Positions 7,481 to 16,030 of a DNA stretch of 64,000 bases are shown here, piece after piece. Within the stretch, counting starts at the first letter, position 1. Every line of letters begins with the position of its first letter. Both the position numbers and the translations under genes were made by a program. The stretch lies in assembly GCA_050018455.1 (NCBI GenBank), contig JBEKAA010000006.1:1-64000 (forward strand), given 5' to 3'. This DNA comes from RBG-13-68-16 sp050018455. GTDB taxonomy: Bacteria > Acidobacteriota > Thermoanaerobaculia > Thermoanaerobaculales > Thermoanaerobaculaceae. The notes below the pieces were generated by a model. The model was not told where the DNA came from, did not search any database, and saw only the letters and a program-made list of their open reading frames with translations.

Positions 7481-9631
7481 ATGGCCTTCACTCGAACCAC
7501 AGCTACGGCCGCGGCTCTGGCCCTTCTCCTCACCGGCATCGCCGGCGCGCAGCAGGCCGGACCGGGTGGCCGCCTCGCATACCCCGCCGCCCAGCAAGGC
7601 GACGTCGTCGACGACTACCGTGGCGTGAAGATCGCCGACCCCTACCGATGGATGGAGGAGCTCGACTCCGCCGGGACGCGCGCGTGGGTCGAGGCCGAGG
7701 CCGGGTTGACCGAGTCCTACCTGGCGGCCATCCCCGCTCGAGACGCGATCCGGAAGCGCCTGACCGAGCTCTGGGACTACGAGCGCAACACCGTACCTTT
7801 CGTCCAGGGCGGGAGGACGTTCTTCACCCGCAACAGCGGTCTGCAGGCACAGAATGTGCTCTACGTCGTGGATTCCCCCGATGCCGAGCCGCGGGTGCTC
7901 CTCGACCCCAACACGCTCTCCAAGGACGGAACCGTCGCGATGTCGGGCACCTCCGTCTCTAATGACGGGAAGTGGCTCGCGTACAGCACGTCCGCGGCCG
8001 GCTCCGACTGGCAGGAGTGGCGGGTCCGCGACGTCGCGACCGGCAGAGACGCCGGGGACCGCCTCGAATGGACCAAGTTCACGCGCGCCGCCTGGACGCA
8101 CGACGGAACCGGGTTCTTCTACCCCCGTTTCGACCAGCCTCCCGCCGGGGCCGAGCGCAAGGCCACCAACTTCTTCCAGAAACTCTGCTACCACAAGCTC
8201 GGGACGCCGCAGTCCGCCGACGCGATCGTCTACCGGCGCGACGATCACAAGGACTGGCAGTTCTCCCCCGAAGTGTCCGACGACGGCCGCTACCTCGTCA
8301 TCAGGGTCGCGAGCGGCAGCACCCGCTACAACGCCGTCTTCGTCCGCGATCTGACCGACCCGGCCGCCAAGGTCGTCGAACTCCTCCCCGACTTCGATGC
8401 CAACTACACCTTCGTCGACAACGACGGCCCGGCGTTCTTCTTCCGCACCGACCAGTGCGCGCCCAACGGTCGGCTGATCGCGATCGACACGAGGAGCCCG
8501 GGCCGCGCACGGTGGCGGGAGATCGTCCCCGAGGGGAAGGATGTGCTGGTGCGCGTCTCGCTGGTCCACGACACGTTCATCGCGAGCTACCTCAAGGACG
8601 CCGCGAGCGCCGTGCGCCTCTTCGCGTTGGACGGCAAGCCTGCGGGCGAGGTGGCGCTTCCCGGTCTGGGAAGCGCGCAGGGGTTCTCCGGCAAGCGCAG
8701 CGACACGGTGACGTTCTATTCGTTCACCGGGTTCACCGCGCCCGGGACGGTGTACAGGTTCGACGTCACATCGAGGACGAGCACGATGTTCAGGGAAGCC
8801 AAGGTCGCCGCGGATCTGGGCCGGTTCGAGACGACCCAGGTCTTCTACACCAGCAAGGACGGGACCCGCGTTCCGATGTTCCTCTCGTATCGGAAGGGCA
8901 TCAAGCTCGATGGGCACAACCCCACGCTGCTGTACGCCTACGGCGGCTTCGACATCCCCTCGACCCCGACCTTCTCGGTACCGATCCTCGTCTGGATGGA
9001 GATGGGTGGCGTCTACGCGGTCGCCAACATCCGAGGCGGCGGGGAGTCCGGAGAGGCTTGGCACGAAGCCGGAATGCACGAACGAAAGCAGAACGTGTTC
9101 GACGATTTCATCGCGGCCGCCGAGTGGCTGATCGCGAACAAGTACACCTCAAAGAACCGGCTCGCGATCTACGGCAGGAGCAACGGCGGTCTCCTGATCG
9201 GTGCAGTCCTCAACCAGCGCCCCGATCTGTTCGGCGCCGCGACCCCGACCGTCGGCGTCATGGACATGCTGCGCTTTCAGAAATTCACGATCGGGTGGTC
9301 GTGGGCCTCGGAGTACGGCACCGCGGAAGACCCCAAGATGTTCCCGGCACTGCGGGCCTACTCGCCGCTGCACAACGTCAAGCCCGGCGCGTGCTATCCG
9401 CCGACGCTGGTCATGACGGCCGACCACGACGACCGGGTGTTCCCGGCGCACTCGTTCAAGTACGCGGCGACTCTTCAGGCCGCCCAGGGGTGCGCCAACC
9501 CGGCCCTGATCCGGATCGACACGAGGGCCGGGCACGGCCCCGGAAAGCCCACATCGAAGCAGATCAGCGAGGACACCGACCGCCTCGCGTTCATCGTGAA
9601 GTCGCTCGGAATGCCGTCACCGCAGTTCTGA
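7481..9631 (+). CDS. Secreted prolyl oligopeptidase (family S9A)
   Basis: 716 residues. A signal peptide (ATAAALALLLTGIAGAQQ, about 1-23) suggests export. The N-terminal half forms the beta-propeller that filters peptide substrates; the C-terminal alpha/beta-hydrolase domain carries the triad Ser567 in GRSNGGLL, an Asp at 650/651 in ADHDDRVFP and His685 in AGHGPGKP. These match prolyl endopeptidases, which cut short peptides after proline. The start ATG follows GGGAGG. It converges with a second S9 peptidase across a repeat element. Substrate choice cannot be read from sequence. Confidence 0.92.
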   Translation: MAFTRTTATAAALALLLTGIAGAQQAGPGGRLAYPAAQQGDVVDDYRGVKIADPYRWMEELDSAGTRAWVEAEAGLTESYLAAIPARDAIRKRLTELWDYERNTVPFVQGGRTFFTRNSGLQAQNVLYVVDSPDAEPRVLLDPNTLSKDGTVAMSGTSVSNDGKWLAYSTSAAGSDWQEWRVRDVATGRDAGDRLEWTKFTRAAWTHDGTGFFYPRFDQPPAGAERKATNFFQKLCYHKLGTPQSADAIVYRRDDHKDWQFSPEVSDDGRYLVIRVASGSTRYNAVFVRDLTDPAAKVVELLPDFDANYTFVDNDGPAFFFRTDQCAPNGRLIAIDTRSPGRARWREIVPEGKDVLVRVSLVHDTFIASYLKDAASAVRLFALDGKPAGEVALPGLGSAQGFSGKRSDTVTFYSFTGFTAPGTVYRFDVTSRTSTMFREAKVAADLGRFETTQVFYTSKDGTRVPMFLSYRKGIKLDGHNPTLLYAYGGFDIPSTPTFSVPILVWMEMGGVYAVANIRGGGESGEAWHEAGMHERKQNVFDDFIAAAEWLIANKYTSKNRLAIYGRSNGGLLIGAVLNQRPDLFGAATPTVGVMDMLRFQKFTIGWSWASEYGTAEDPKMFPALRAYSPLHNVKPGACYPPTLVMTADHDDRVFPAHSFKYAATLQAAQGCANPALIRIDTRAGHGPGKPTSKQISEDTDRLAFIVKSLGMPSPQF

Positions 9632-9654
9632 CGCCATCCAACTCCGGAACAGCA

Positions 9655-9872
9655 AGGGTGCAGAGGAGCGGGGGAGCAGAGGAGCAAGCGACCGTTCGCA
9701 GGTTCAGACGTTCACAGGTTCGAAAGTTCAGAGACAAGAAGCAAGAAAATCGGGAATAGGACGGGAGCCAGGAGATTGCTTCTCCCGGTGGATCCCCTCT
9801 GCCCCTCTGCCCCTCTGCCCCTCTGCCCCTCTGCCCCTCTGCCCCTCTGCCCCTCTGCCCCTCTGCCCCTAG
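9655..9872. repeat. Octanucleotide-repeat element, copy A of the 121-bp pair
   Basis: Left arm of AGCAGAGG-type units, then GTTC-phased 8-bp units (GTTCGCAG, GTTCAGAC, GTTCACAG, GTTCGAAA, GTTCAGAG), a unique core, and about ten CCCCTCTG-type units (9793-9870). Bases 9681-9801 match 22124-22244 in inverted orientation at 119 of 121 positions by hand alignment. It lies between two convergent peptidase genes. Confidence 0.9.
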
Positions 9873-9890
9873 GCACCCGTTTTCGGCGCC

Positions 9891-11945
9891 CTACTTCTTA
9901 AGCCACTGATCCAGCCACCCGAGCACGGTCTCGTGCCACAGGATCGAGTTGGCCGGCTTGAGCACCCAATGGTTCTCGTCAGGGAAGACCAGAAGCTTCG
10001 ACGGGATCCCCTTGCGTTGCAGCACGGTGAACGTCGCCAGGCCCTCGCTGTACGGGATACGGAAGTCCTTCATCCCGTGGACCACCAGAGTAGGGGTCTT
10101 CCAGTTCTTGACGAAGTCGATCGGGTTGACCTTGGCGTACCCCTGGGGATTCTCCCATGGCGTGCCCCGGTGTTCCCACTCGGGAAACCAGAGCTCCTCG
10201 GTGTCGAAGTAGGCGAAGCGCTCGTCGAGGTTGCCGTCGTGGCACACCAGGCACTTGAAGCGGTCGGTGTGGCCCGCGACCCAGTTGATCATGTATCCGC
10301 CGTACGAGGCGCCGAGGGCGCCCATCCGGTCCCCGTCCAGGAACGGGAACTTCGCGAGCGCGAAGTCGAGCCCTTCCATGAGGTCCTCGAACGGCGCGCC
10401 GCCCCAGTCGTCGTTGATGGCGTCCGTGAACGCCTGGCCGTACCCGGTGGAGCCGTGGAAGTCCACCATCACGGCGGCGTAGCCGGCGCCGGCGTACGCC
10501 TGCGGGTTCCAGCGGTAGTGGAAGTCGTTGCCGAACATCCCCTGCGGGCCACCGTGGATGAGGAACGCGACGGGATACTTCTTCGCCGGGTCGAAGTCCG
10601 CCGGGTAGACGATGTAGCCGTACACGGTGTCGCCCTTGGCGCCGGTGAACGAGAACTGCTCGGGTTTCCCGAATCGCGCCGCGGCGACCTTGGCGTCGTT
10701 GAGATGGGTGACGCGTCTCGGCTCCTTGCCGTCGAGGCCGATCGTGTAGAGCTCGGTCGGACCCAGGAGCGAGTTCATCGCGTAGAGGATCCGGTTGCCG
10801 GCGGCCTGCTGCGGCTCGCTGCACGTTCCAGCCCCGACCACGAGCCTCGCCTTCCCGGTCGCGACGTCGATCGCGAACACCGCGCCCTGCCCGAGATGAT
10901 CGGCCGTGACGAGGAGCGTCCCATCGCCGATCCACGCGAGACTGCCCGGCGAGCGGTCGCCGCGCGGCGAGTCGTCCGCCCGCAGCGTGAACGTGCGCTC
11001 GGCGCCGGTCGCCCGGTTGCGGAGCACGATCTCGAACCTGTCCGCCTCGTACCCCGGGCGGCTCATCGCCAGGTAAGCCAGCGTTTTCCCGTCGGGCGAG
11101 AACTTCGGCTGCGCGTCCCATGCCGGGTTCGTCGTGATGCGCCTCGGGGCCGCCGACCCGCCGATCGGGACCTCGAACAGGTCGAAGTTGGTGGACCACG
11201 ACTCGGCGGACTTGTCGGCGCCCATCTCCTTGGCGGAGAACACGACGGCCTTGCCGTCGGGCGAGACCGCGAAGTCCTCGCTGCCGCCGAACGGTTTGGT
11301 CGGGCAGTCGGCGTCCATCTGCGCCATCAGGTCGGTTGCCTTGCCGGTGGCGAGGTCGTACGCGAACACGTGGTTGCGGGTGCCGTCGTCCCACGTGTCC
11401 CAGTGGCGGACGAACAGGTGGTCGAAGAGCATCCCGGAGGCCTTGGACTTCTCCTTCTTCTCCAGGATCTCGTGAGTCTCCTCGGGCGTCTTGCCGGGAA
11501 GCACCGCCATCCCGAACAGCAGCGTGCCGCCGCCGGGCGCGACTTCAAGCGCGTCCACATCGAGCGGAAGCTTGGTGACCTGCTGCGCCTCGCCGCCGTC
11601 CACAGCGATCTTCCACACCTGCTCCGAGCCCGAGCGCGGCGAGACGAAGTAGATCGTCTTGCCGTCGGGGCCCCAGGACGGCTGACCGTCGCCCGCCGCA
11701 TGGGTCGTCAGGTGCTTGACCCACGAACCGTTGGTCGCGGCGAGGTAGAGGTCGCCGTCCCGCTTGTTCTTCTCGAGATTCGTGACGCTCACCTGGAACA
11801 CCACGAGCGTTCCGTCCGGGGAGACGCTCGGAGCGGAGATCCGCGCCATCGCCAGCATGTCGTTCACCGAGAAGGGGTGCGTCTCGGCGGCGACCGCGCC
11901 GGCCACGAGTCCGCACAACAATGTGAGGGAAAGCAACCGCAGCAT
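9891..11945 (-). CDS. Secreted S9-family peptidase (dipeptidyl/acylaminoacyl-peptidase type)
   Basis: 684 residues with a signal peptide (LRLLSLTLLCGLVAGAVAAE). The N-terminal region has WD40/TolB-like repeats with SVSPDGTLVVF, SWGPDGKTIYFVSPR and KFSPDGKTLAYLA. The C-terminal hydrolase domain carries nucleophile Ser547 in GASYGGYM, a candidate Asp in GMKDFRIPYSEG and His659 in DENHWVLKP. This matches family S9C enzymes that remove N-terminal dipeptides or acylated residues. The ATG at 11945 follows GGAGG five bases upstream. It probably cooperates with the neighbouring S9A enzyme in peptide scavenging (inference). Confidence 0.91.
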   Translation of the reverse strand: MLRLLSLTLLCGLVAGAVAAETHPFSVNDMLAMARISAPSVSPDGTLVVFQVSVTNLEKNKRDGDLYLAATNGSWVKHLTTHAAGDGQPSWGPDGKTIYFVSPRSGSEQVWKIAVDGGEAQQVTKLPLDVDALEVAPGGGTLLFGMAVLPGKTPEETHEILEKKEKSKASGMLFDHLFVRHWDTWDDGTRNHVFAYDLATGKATDLMAQMDADCPTKPFGGSEDFAVSPDGKAVVFSAKEMGADKSAESWSTNFDLFEVPIGGSAAPRRITTNPAWDAQPKFSPDGKTLAYLAMSRPGYEADRFEIVLRNRATGAERTFTLRADDSPRGDRSPGSLAWIGDGTLLVTADHLGQGAVFAIDVATGKARLVVGAGTCSEPQQAAGNRILYAMNSLLGPTELYTIGLDGKEPRRVTHLNDAKVAAARFGKPEQFSFTGAKGDTVYGYIVYPADFDPAKKYPVAFLIHGGPQGMFGNDFHYRWNPQAYAGAGYAAVMVDFHGSTGYGQAFTDAINDDWGGAPFEDLMEGLDFALAKFPFLDGDRMGALGASYGGYMINWVAGHTDRFKCLVCHDGNLDERFAYFDTEELWFPEWEHRGTPWENPQGYAKVNPIDFVKNWKTPTLVVHGMKDFRIPYSEGLATFTVLQRKGIPSKLLVFPDENHWVLKPANSILWHETVLGWLDQWLKK

Positions 11946-12014
11946 GTCGTCCTCCCGCCCGCGGGCGCGGGCCGGTGTGTATCGTACAACCTCCCCCTGG
12001 GTTCGGCACCCCGC

Positions 12015-12133
12015 TCGAAAGCAGCAGCGGAGGAGCGGAGGTGCAGAGGAGCGGAGGGGAAGAAACCGGATCGCTTCAGGCCCGCTTCTTGCTCCTCTGC
12101 TCCCCTGCTCCCTTGCCTCTCTGCTCCTCCACG
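12015..12133. repeat. GCGGAGGA/TCCTCTGC octanucleotide inverted-repeat element
   Basis: The left arm GCAGCGGAGGAGCGGAGGTGCAGAGGAGCGGAGG and right arm TGCTCCTCTGCTCCCCTGCTCCCTTGCCTCTCTGCTCCTCC are imperfect reverse complements around a core of about 25 bases. It fills the gap between two divergent genes and may overlap their promoter region. Confidence 0.8.
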
Positions 12134-12149
12134 CAGCGCGCGGATCGCG

Positions 12150-12155
12150 TACGAT
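12150..12155 (+). promoter_or_regulatory. -10 box for a leaderless transcript
   Basis: TACGAT, then six bases, then the ATG at 12162. No ribosome-binding site lies between, so transcription should start at or next to the start codon. Confidence 0.55.
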
Positions 12156-12161
12156 TGGGTC

Positions 12162-13292
12162 ATGAGAGACCCCGGGAGGATCGCAGTCTTCCTCGTCGTC
12201 GTGCTGGGCACATGGACCCTGATGCACGTCTACGTGGTCTGGCGCGCTTCGTCCGTGCCGACGAACTCGGCGCACGTCCCGCGGTGGGCGCTGGTGGCCG
12301 CGGTCGCGATGCTGTGGGTCGCGTACCCGCTCTCGCGCATTCTCGATCGCAACAATCTCGGCCTTGCCGCGCGGCCGTTGGAGTTCGTCGGCTCGGCGTG
12401 GCTCGGCGTGCTGTTCCTGGCGTGCGTGACCCTCCTCGCGGTGGATGCGGTCACGCTCGGAGGGCTGGGCTTCCCTTCCATCGCGCCCTCGCTGCGCGGG
12501 TGGGGGCTTGCCACCGCGTGCGCGCTGTCGCTCATCGCGCTGGTCCAGGGGCTGCGCCCGCCGGTCGTCGTCGACTACGAGGTCTTCCTTGCCGGCCTGC
12601 CGGCCGAACGCGACGGCCTCGTGCTCGTCGAGGTCTCCGACCTCCACCTCGGCACGCTTATCGGAGACCGTTGGCTAGCCCGCCTGGTGGACCGGGTCGA
12701 TGCCATGAAGCCGGACCTCGCGGTCGTCGCCGGCGACCTCATCGACGGCAACGTCGACCGGGTCGAGCCTTTCCTCCCGGAGTTGAAGCGCCTGCGCGCG
12801 CCGCTCGGGGTGTTCGCGGTCACGGGGAATCATGAGGTCTACGCGGGCCTCGACCGCAGCGTGAAGCTTTTCGAGGAAGCCGGGTACACCGTGCTGCGCG
12901 ACCGTTGGGTGGAGCCGGCCCCGGGGCTGATCCTCGCCGGCGTCGACGACCTGACCGCCCGCCGCCAGTTCGGCGTCGACAACCACCCCGTGGAGAAGGC
13001 GCTCGCGGGCCGCCCCCACGGGGCCACGGTGCTGCTCTCGCACACCCCGTGGCAGGCGCAGAAGGCGGCGGAGCTCGGCGCGGGGCTGATGCTTTCGGGC
13101 CACACGCACGACGGCCAGATCTGGCCGTTCGGCTACCTCGTGCAATTTACCTACCCGCTGATGGGCGGGCGCTACACCGTCGGCGGGATGACGGCGATCG
13201 TCTGCCGCGGCACCGGCACATGGGGTCCCCGAATGCGCCTGTGGCGCCCGAGCGAGATCGTTCGCATCACCCTTCGCGCCCCGAAAACCTGA
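12162..13292 (+). CDS. Membrane-anchored calcineurin-like phosphoesterase
   Basis: 376 residues. Four predicted transmembrane helices (about 7-27, 41-58, 75-98, 112-129) precede a metallophosphoesterase domain. The two-metal site is visible in SDLHLG (D160, H162), VVAGDLIDG, TGNHEVY, LSHTPW and SGHTHDGQIWPF. The layout is that of the YkuE/YaeI group, some of which act on lipid-linked phosphates such as UDP-diacylglucosamine; the substrate here is unknown. A second, Tat-exported relative is encoded at 16031. Confidence 0.88.
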   Translation: MRDPGRIAVFLVVVLGTWTLMHVYVVWRASSVPTNSAHVPRWALVAAVAMLWVAYPLSRILDRNNLGLAARPLEFVGSAWLGVLFLACVTLLAVDAVTLGGLGFPSIAPSLRGWGLATACALSLIALVQGLRPPVVVDYEVFLAGLPAERDGLVLVEVSDLHLGTLIGDRWLARLVDRVDAMKPDLAVVAGDLIDGNVDRVEPFLPELKRLRAPLGVFAVTGNHEVYAGLDRSVKLFEEAGYTVLRDRWVEPAPGLILAGVDDLTARRQFGVDNHPVEKALAGRPHGATVLLSHTPWQAQKAAELGAGLMLSGHTHDGQIWPFGYLVQFTYPLMGGRYTVGGMTAIVCRGTGTWGPRMRLWRPSEIVRITLRAPKT

Positions 13293-13307
13293 GGTGTTCG
13301 AAGATTT

Positions 13308-13520
13308 GTCGGCAGCAGAGGTGCGGAGGGGCTGAGGAGCAGAGGAGCAGAGACCGTTCGCAGGTTCACACGTTCGAAAGTTCGAATGTTCAGAGACAGA
13401 AACCAAGAGGATGCCGGGAATTCTGCATGGAGTTGGAGGTTGGCGCTTCCCTAGCGAGCCTTCGAGCAGAGTCTGCTCCTCTGCTCCTCTGCTCCTCTGC
13501 TCCTCTGCTCCTCTGCTCCG
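13308..13520. repeat. AGCAGAGG/CTGCTCCT octanucleotide inverted-repeat element
   Basis: Left arm GGCTGAGGAGCAGAGGAGCAGAG, then GTTC-phased units (GTTCGCAG, GTTCACAC, GTTCGAAA, GTTCGAAT, GTTCAGAG), a core of about 75 bases, and five CTGCTCCT units (13478-13518). Outer arms are complementary. It lies between convergent genes; the arrangement matches the elements at 9655 and 22041 but the core differs. Confidence 0.85.
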
Positions 13521-13526
13521 CCGACG

Positions 13527-14018
13527 CTACTTCGTGCCGTCCCACTGTCTGAGGAACGCCAGGAGCTTCGCAGGGTCGTGGCCCGGGGTGTTGCGGTCCG
13601 GGTTCTCGAACGAGCCGCTGTCCTGCGTGTGCAGGATCTTGAGCTTCGGCGAGAGGACGACGAACGACGGGAACCCGAGCGCCTCGGGGTCGCCCAGGTG
13701 CGCCATCGCCTCGGCGTTCCTGTTCTCCTTCGACCAGTTGAGGTGCACCAGCTCGAAGTGCGCGGCGATTTCTCCCTTGAGCTCGGCGTTCGCGACCATC
13801 AGGCTGTCGAGCGCCCGGCACCACTTGCACCAGTTGCCGCCCACGATCACCAGCACGCGTTTCCCGTCGGTTCCCGCCTTCTGCGCCGCGCCTTGGACCT
13901 GTTTCCATCCGTCGAGCGACGGGTCGTACGGACCAACCGCCTTGGTCGGAGTGTCGGCAATGGCGATCCCTCCAATGCCAAGCGCGAAAAGGACGGCGAT
14001 TGCGATCGACGGCTTCAT
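13527..14018 (-). CDS. Exported thioredoxin-like protein
   Basis: 163 residues: an N-terminal signal or anchor (MKPSIAIAVLFALGIGGIAIA), then a thioredoxin fold with the redox motif WCKWC in VGGNWCKWCRALD and the cis-proline stretch LGFPSFVVL. It probably acts as a periplasmic thiol-disulfide reductase or oxidase. The ATG at 14018 follows GGAGG; codons five residues upstream lack a ribosome-binding site. A -10-like TACAAT on the minus strand (14058-14053) suggests its own promoter. Confidence 0.85.
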   Translation of the reverse strand: MKPSIAIAVLFALGIGGIAIADTPTKAVGPYDPSLDGWKQVQGAAQKAGTDGKRVLVIVGGNWCKWCRALDSLMVANAELKGEIAAHFELVHLNWSKENRNAEAMAHLGDPEALGFPSFVVLSPKLKILHTQDSGSFENPDRNTPGHDPAKLLAFLRQWDGTK

Positions 14019-14087
14019 CGGACCCTCCGCCACGCGGACGCGCAGCGGTTGGATTGTACCCCGGCAACGTGGGGCGGCCGACGTTCG

Positions 14088-14293
14088 GAGGTTCGGAGGC
14101 TCTTTTCCAGTTTACCAGCAGAGGAGCGGAGGAGCATGGGAGCAGAGGAGAAAGCGACAGCTTGGGCCTGCTTCGCTTCTACCTCCTCTGCCCCTCCGCT
14201 CCCCTGCTCCTCTGCCGTTGGCGAACCTATGAACTTCCAAACGATCTTCGTTGAACTTTCGAACGTTGGAAGGTGCGAACGTCTCCTACCCTG
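14088..14293. repeat. Octanucleotide-repeat element with GTTCGGAG and GCAGAGGAG units
   Basis: The spacer between the thioredoxin-like gene and the phosphatase gene holds GTTCGGAGGTTCGGAGG, GCAGAGGAGCGGAGGAGC, a core, then CCTCTGCCCCTCCGCTCCCCTGCTCCTCTGCC and GAACTTTCGAACGTTGGAAGGTGCGAACG. The order is mirrored, as expected for a nested large hairpin. Confidence 0.8.
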
Positions 14294-14301
14294 CGGTCCC
14301 C

Positions 14302-15936
14302 CTACTGCTTCGGACCGAGATAGCGGACCACCAGCAACGTCACATCGTCCTCGGCCTCGCGCCCTGCGCCATGCGCCGCGGCCGCTTCCAGCAGGGCGTT
14401 CGCCACCCCTTCAGCGCTCGAGCCCGAAAAGCCCTCGAGGGTTCGCCGGACGCCTTCGACGCCGAACTCCTCGTCGGTCGGCGAGAACCACTCGGAGATC
14501 CCGTCGCTGTAGAACACTATCGTGTCCCCCGGCGTCAACTGGAGCGTCTCCACACCCCAGGTCGCGTTCGGCAGCAGGCCGAGGATCGGTCCCCGGGGCG
14601 TCACCAGTTGCACGCTCCGGTCGCCTCGCAACAGCGCAAGAGGGCAGTGGCCGGCGTTGGTCAGCGCCAGCGTGCCGTCCCGCGAGAGCACGCCCATCCC
14701 GAGGGTCAGGAACTTGTTGCCGGTGTTGTGCTCGATCAGGCTCCGGTTGAGCGCGGGCAGTACGACCTCGATCGGTTGCCCGAGCTCGTGAAGGAGGCCC
14801 AGCATCCCCTGCACCATCGCCATGATGAGCGCGGCCGGGACCCCTTTGCCCGAGACGTCCCCGAGCGCGACCGCGAGGGATCCATCCTCGCGGACCGCCC
14901 CCTGGTAGAGATCGCCGCCCACGCTGCGCGCGGCGTGCGACAGGGCAAAGACCTCCGCGTACGGCACCTGCGGCAGGGCAGGGAGGAGTGCGTTCTGGAT
15001 CCCCCTGGCAAGCGTCATCTCGTGGTCGGTCTTGGCCTTCTCGCGCGCCTCCCGGTACAGCTTCGCGCTGTCCACCGCGACAGCGGCGTCCGCCGCCAAC
15101 GTTTCGAGCACCGCCAGGTCCTCGCGACCAAAAGGCTTGCCGGCTTTCGTGCGCTCCACGAGGATCCCGCCGATGACCTCCACGGTCGCGATGAACGAGG
15201 CCTCCTCGGCGCGGCCGAACGGCCTCCTGGCCACGAGGAGCGGCGCGGCGACCGCGAGCGCGGCGCCACGGGCGACCATGGTCGTGGACGGCGACACCTC
15301 CATGCCCACGTACACCGCTCTTCGCTCGGACAGGGCACGCTCGAAGAGAGAGCTGCGCTGCCCCCACGCCGTCTCGGTCACGTCGCGTGGGTAGGACGCA
15401 ACCGTGCGCCGCTCGCCGTTCTCGACCAGGATCAGGCAGCCGCGGTCCGCCCGCAACAGCCTCACCGCCGCCTGGAGGACCACGTGCACGACGTCATCGA
15501 GCACCGTCGCCGCATTGAGCGCGCGGGCGACCTCGAGCAGCACCTGCAGTTGCCGGACACCTCCTCCTTCGCCGCTGCTCTGCTCGGCCACCATCTCCAG
15601 CGCGCTCGACGACTCGTCGGCCTGAACGACGTACTCGGTCCTCGGCCCGATCCGCAGGACGTCGCCCGGCTTGAGCACCGCCCGCTGAACCTTCGCGTCG
15701 TTGACGAAGGTGCCGCCGGAGGATCCGAGATCCTCCACCACCAGTTCGTTTCCGTTCCAGCCCACCTTGGCGTGCCGGCGCGACACCGTGGGCTCGGCGA
15801 TGACGATGTCGCACGCGGGGTCCCGCCCCATGCGCATGACCGGCTGCTGCACCCGCACACGCGGCACCAGGGCCCCGGGGTCCCGGGGAACCAAGGTCGG
15901 CGCCGAACCCCACTCGTTCCGCTCGCCTTCGGACAT
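14302..15936 (-). CDS. FHA-GAF-SpoIIE (PP2C-type) signalling phosphatase
   Basis: 544 residues. An FHA domain (about 20-110) with MRMGRDPACDIVI, SRRHA and GSSGGTFVND binds phosphothreonine peptides. A GAF domain (about 125-290) follows. The C-terminal SpoIIE/RsbU phosphatase (about 320-540) has SVGGDLYQ, LGDVSGKGVPAALIMA, YSDGISEW and EDDVTLLVV. Such proteins usually dephosphorylate anti-sigma antagonists or other Ser/Thr phosphoproteins in the cytoplasm. The FHA domain suggests input from a Ser/Thr kinase such as the one at 34659 (inference). The ATG at 15936 lies six bases after a TAGACT -10 box. Confidence 0.93.
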   Translation of the reverse strand: MSEGERNEWGSAPTLVPRDPGALVPRVRVQQPVMRMGRDPACDIVIAEPTVSRRHAKVGWNGNELVVEDLGSSGGTFVNDAKVQRAVLKPGDVLRIGPRTEYVVQADESSSALEMVAEQSSGEGGGVRQLQVLLEVARALNAATVLDDVVHVVLQAAVRLLRADRGCLILVENGERRTVASYPRDVTETAWGQRSSLFERALSERRAVYVGMEVSPSTTMVARGAALAVAAPLLVARRPFGRAEEASFIATVEVIGGILVERTKAGKPFGREDLAVLETLAADAAVAVDSAKLYREAREKAKTDHEMTLARGIQNALLPALPQVPYAEVFALSHAARSVGGDLYQGAVREDGSLAVALGDVSGKGVPAALIMAMVQGMLGLLHELGQPIEVVLPALNRSLIEHNTGNKFLTLGMGVLSRDGTLALTNAGHCPLALLRGDRSVQLVTPRGPILGLLPNATWGVETLQLTPGDTIVFYSDGISEWFSPTDEEFGVEGVRRTLEGFSGSSAEGVANALLEAAAAHGAGREAEDDVTLLVVRYLGPKQ

Positions 15937-15942
15937 GGATGA

Positions 15943-15948
15943 AGTCTA
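15943..15948 (-). promoter_or_regulatory. -10 box for a leaderless transcript
   Basis: The minus strand reads TGCTAGACT, an extended -10, followed by six bases and the ATG of the FHA-SpoIIE phosphatase. Confidence 0.6.
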
Positions 15949-16030
15949 GCAAAGCGAGACCGTTCGAGCACCCGGCCGGGGGCCGCTGACGTGGCGGTGT
16001 ATACTCCGCCCTGCGCCGTTGGCGCCTGTA

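Noticed and set aside
9793..9870. Possible CRISPR array from regularly repeated units
   Set aside because: Units are 8 bases and directly contiguous with no spacers, and no cas genes are present. The same holds for all other tandem arrays.
9933..12161. Long upstream extension of the phosphoesterase frame on the plus strand
   Set aside because: Reads antisense through the S9 peptidase. The phosphoesterase homology and membrane helices begin at 12162, directly after a -10 box.
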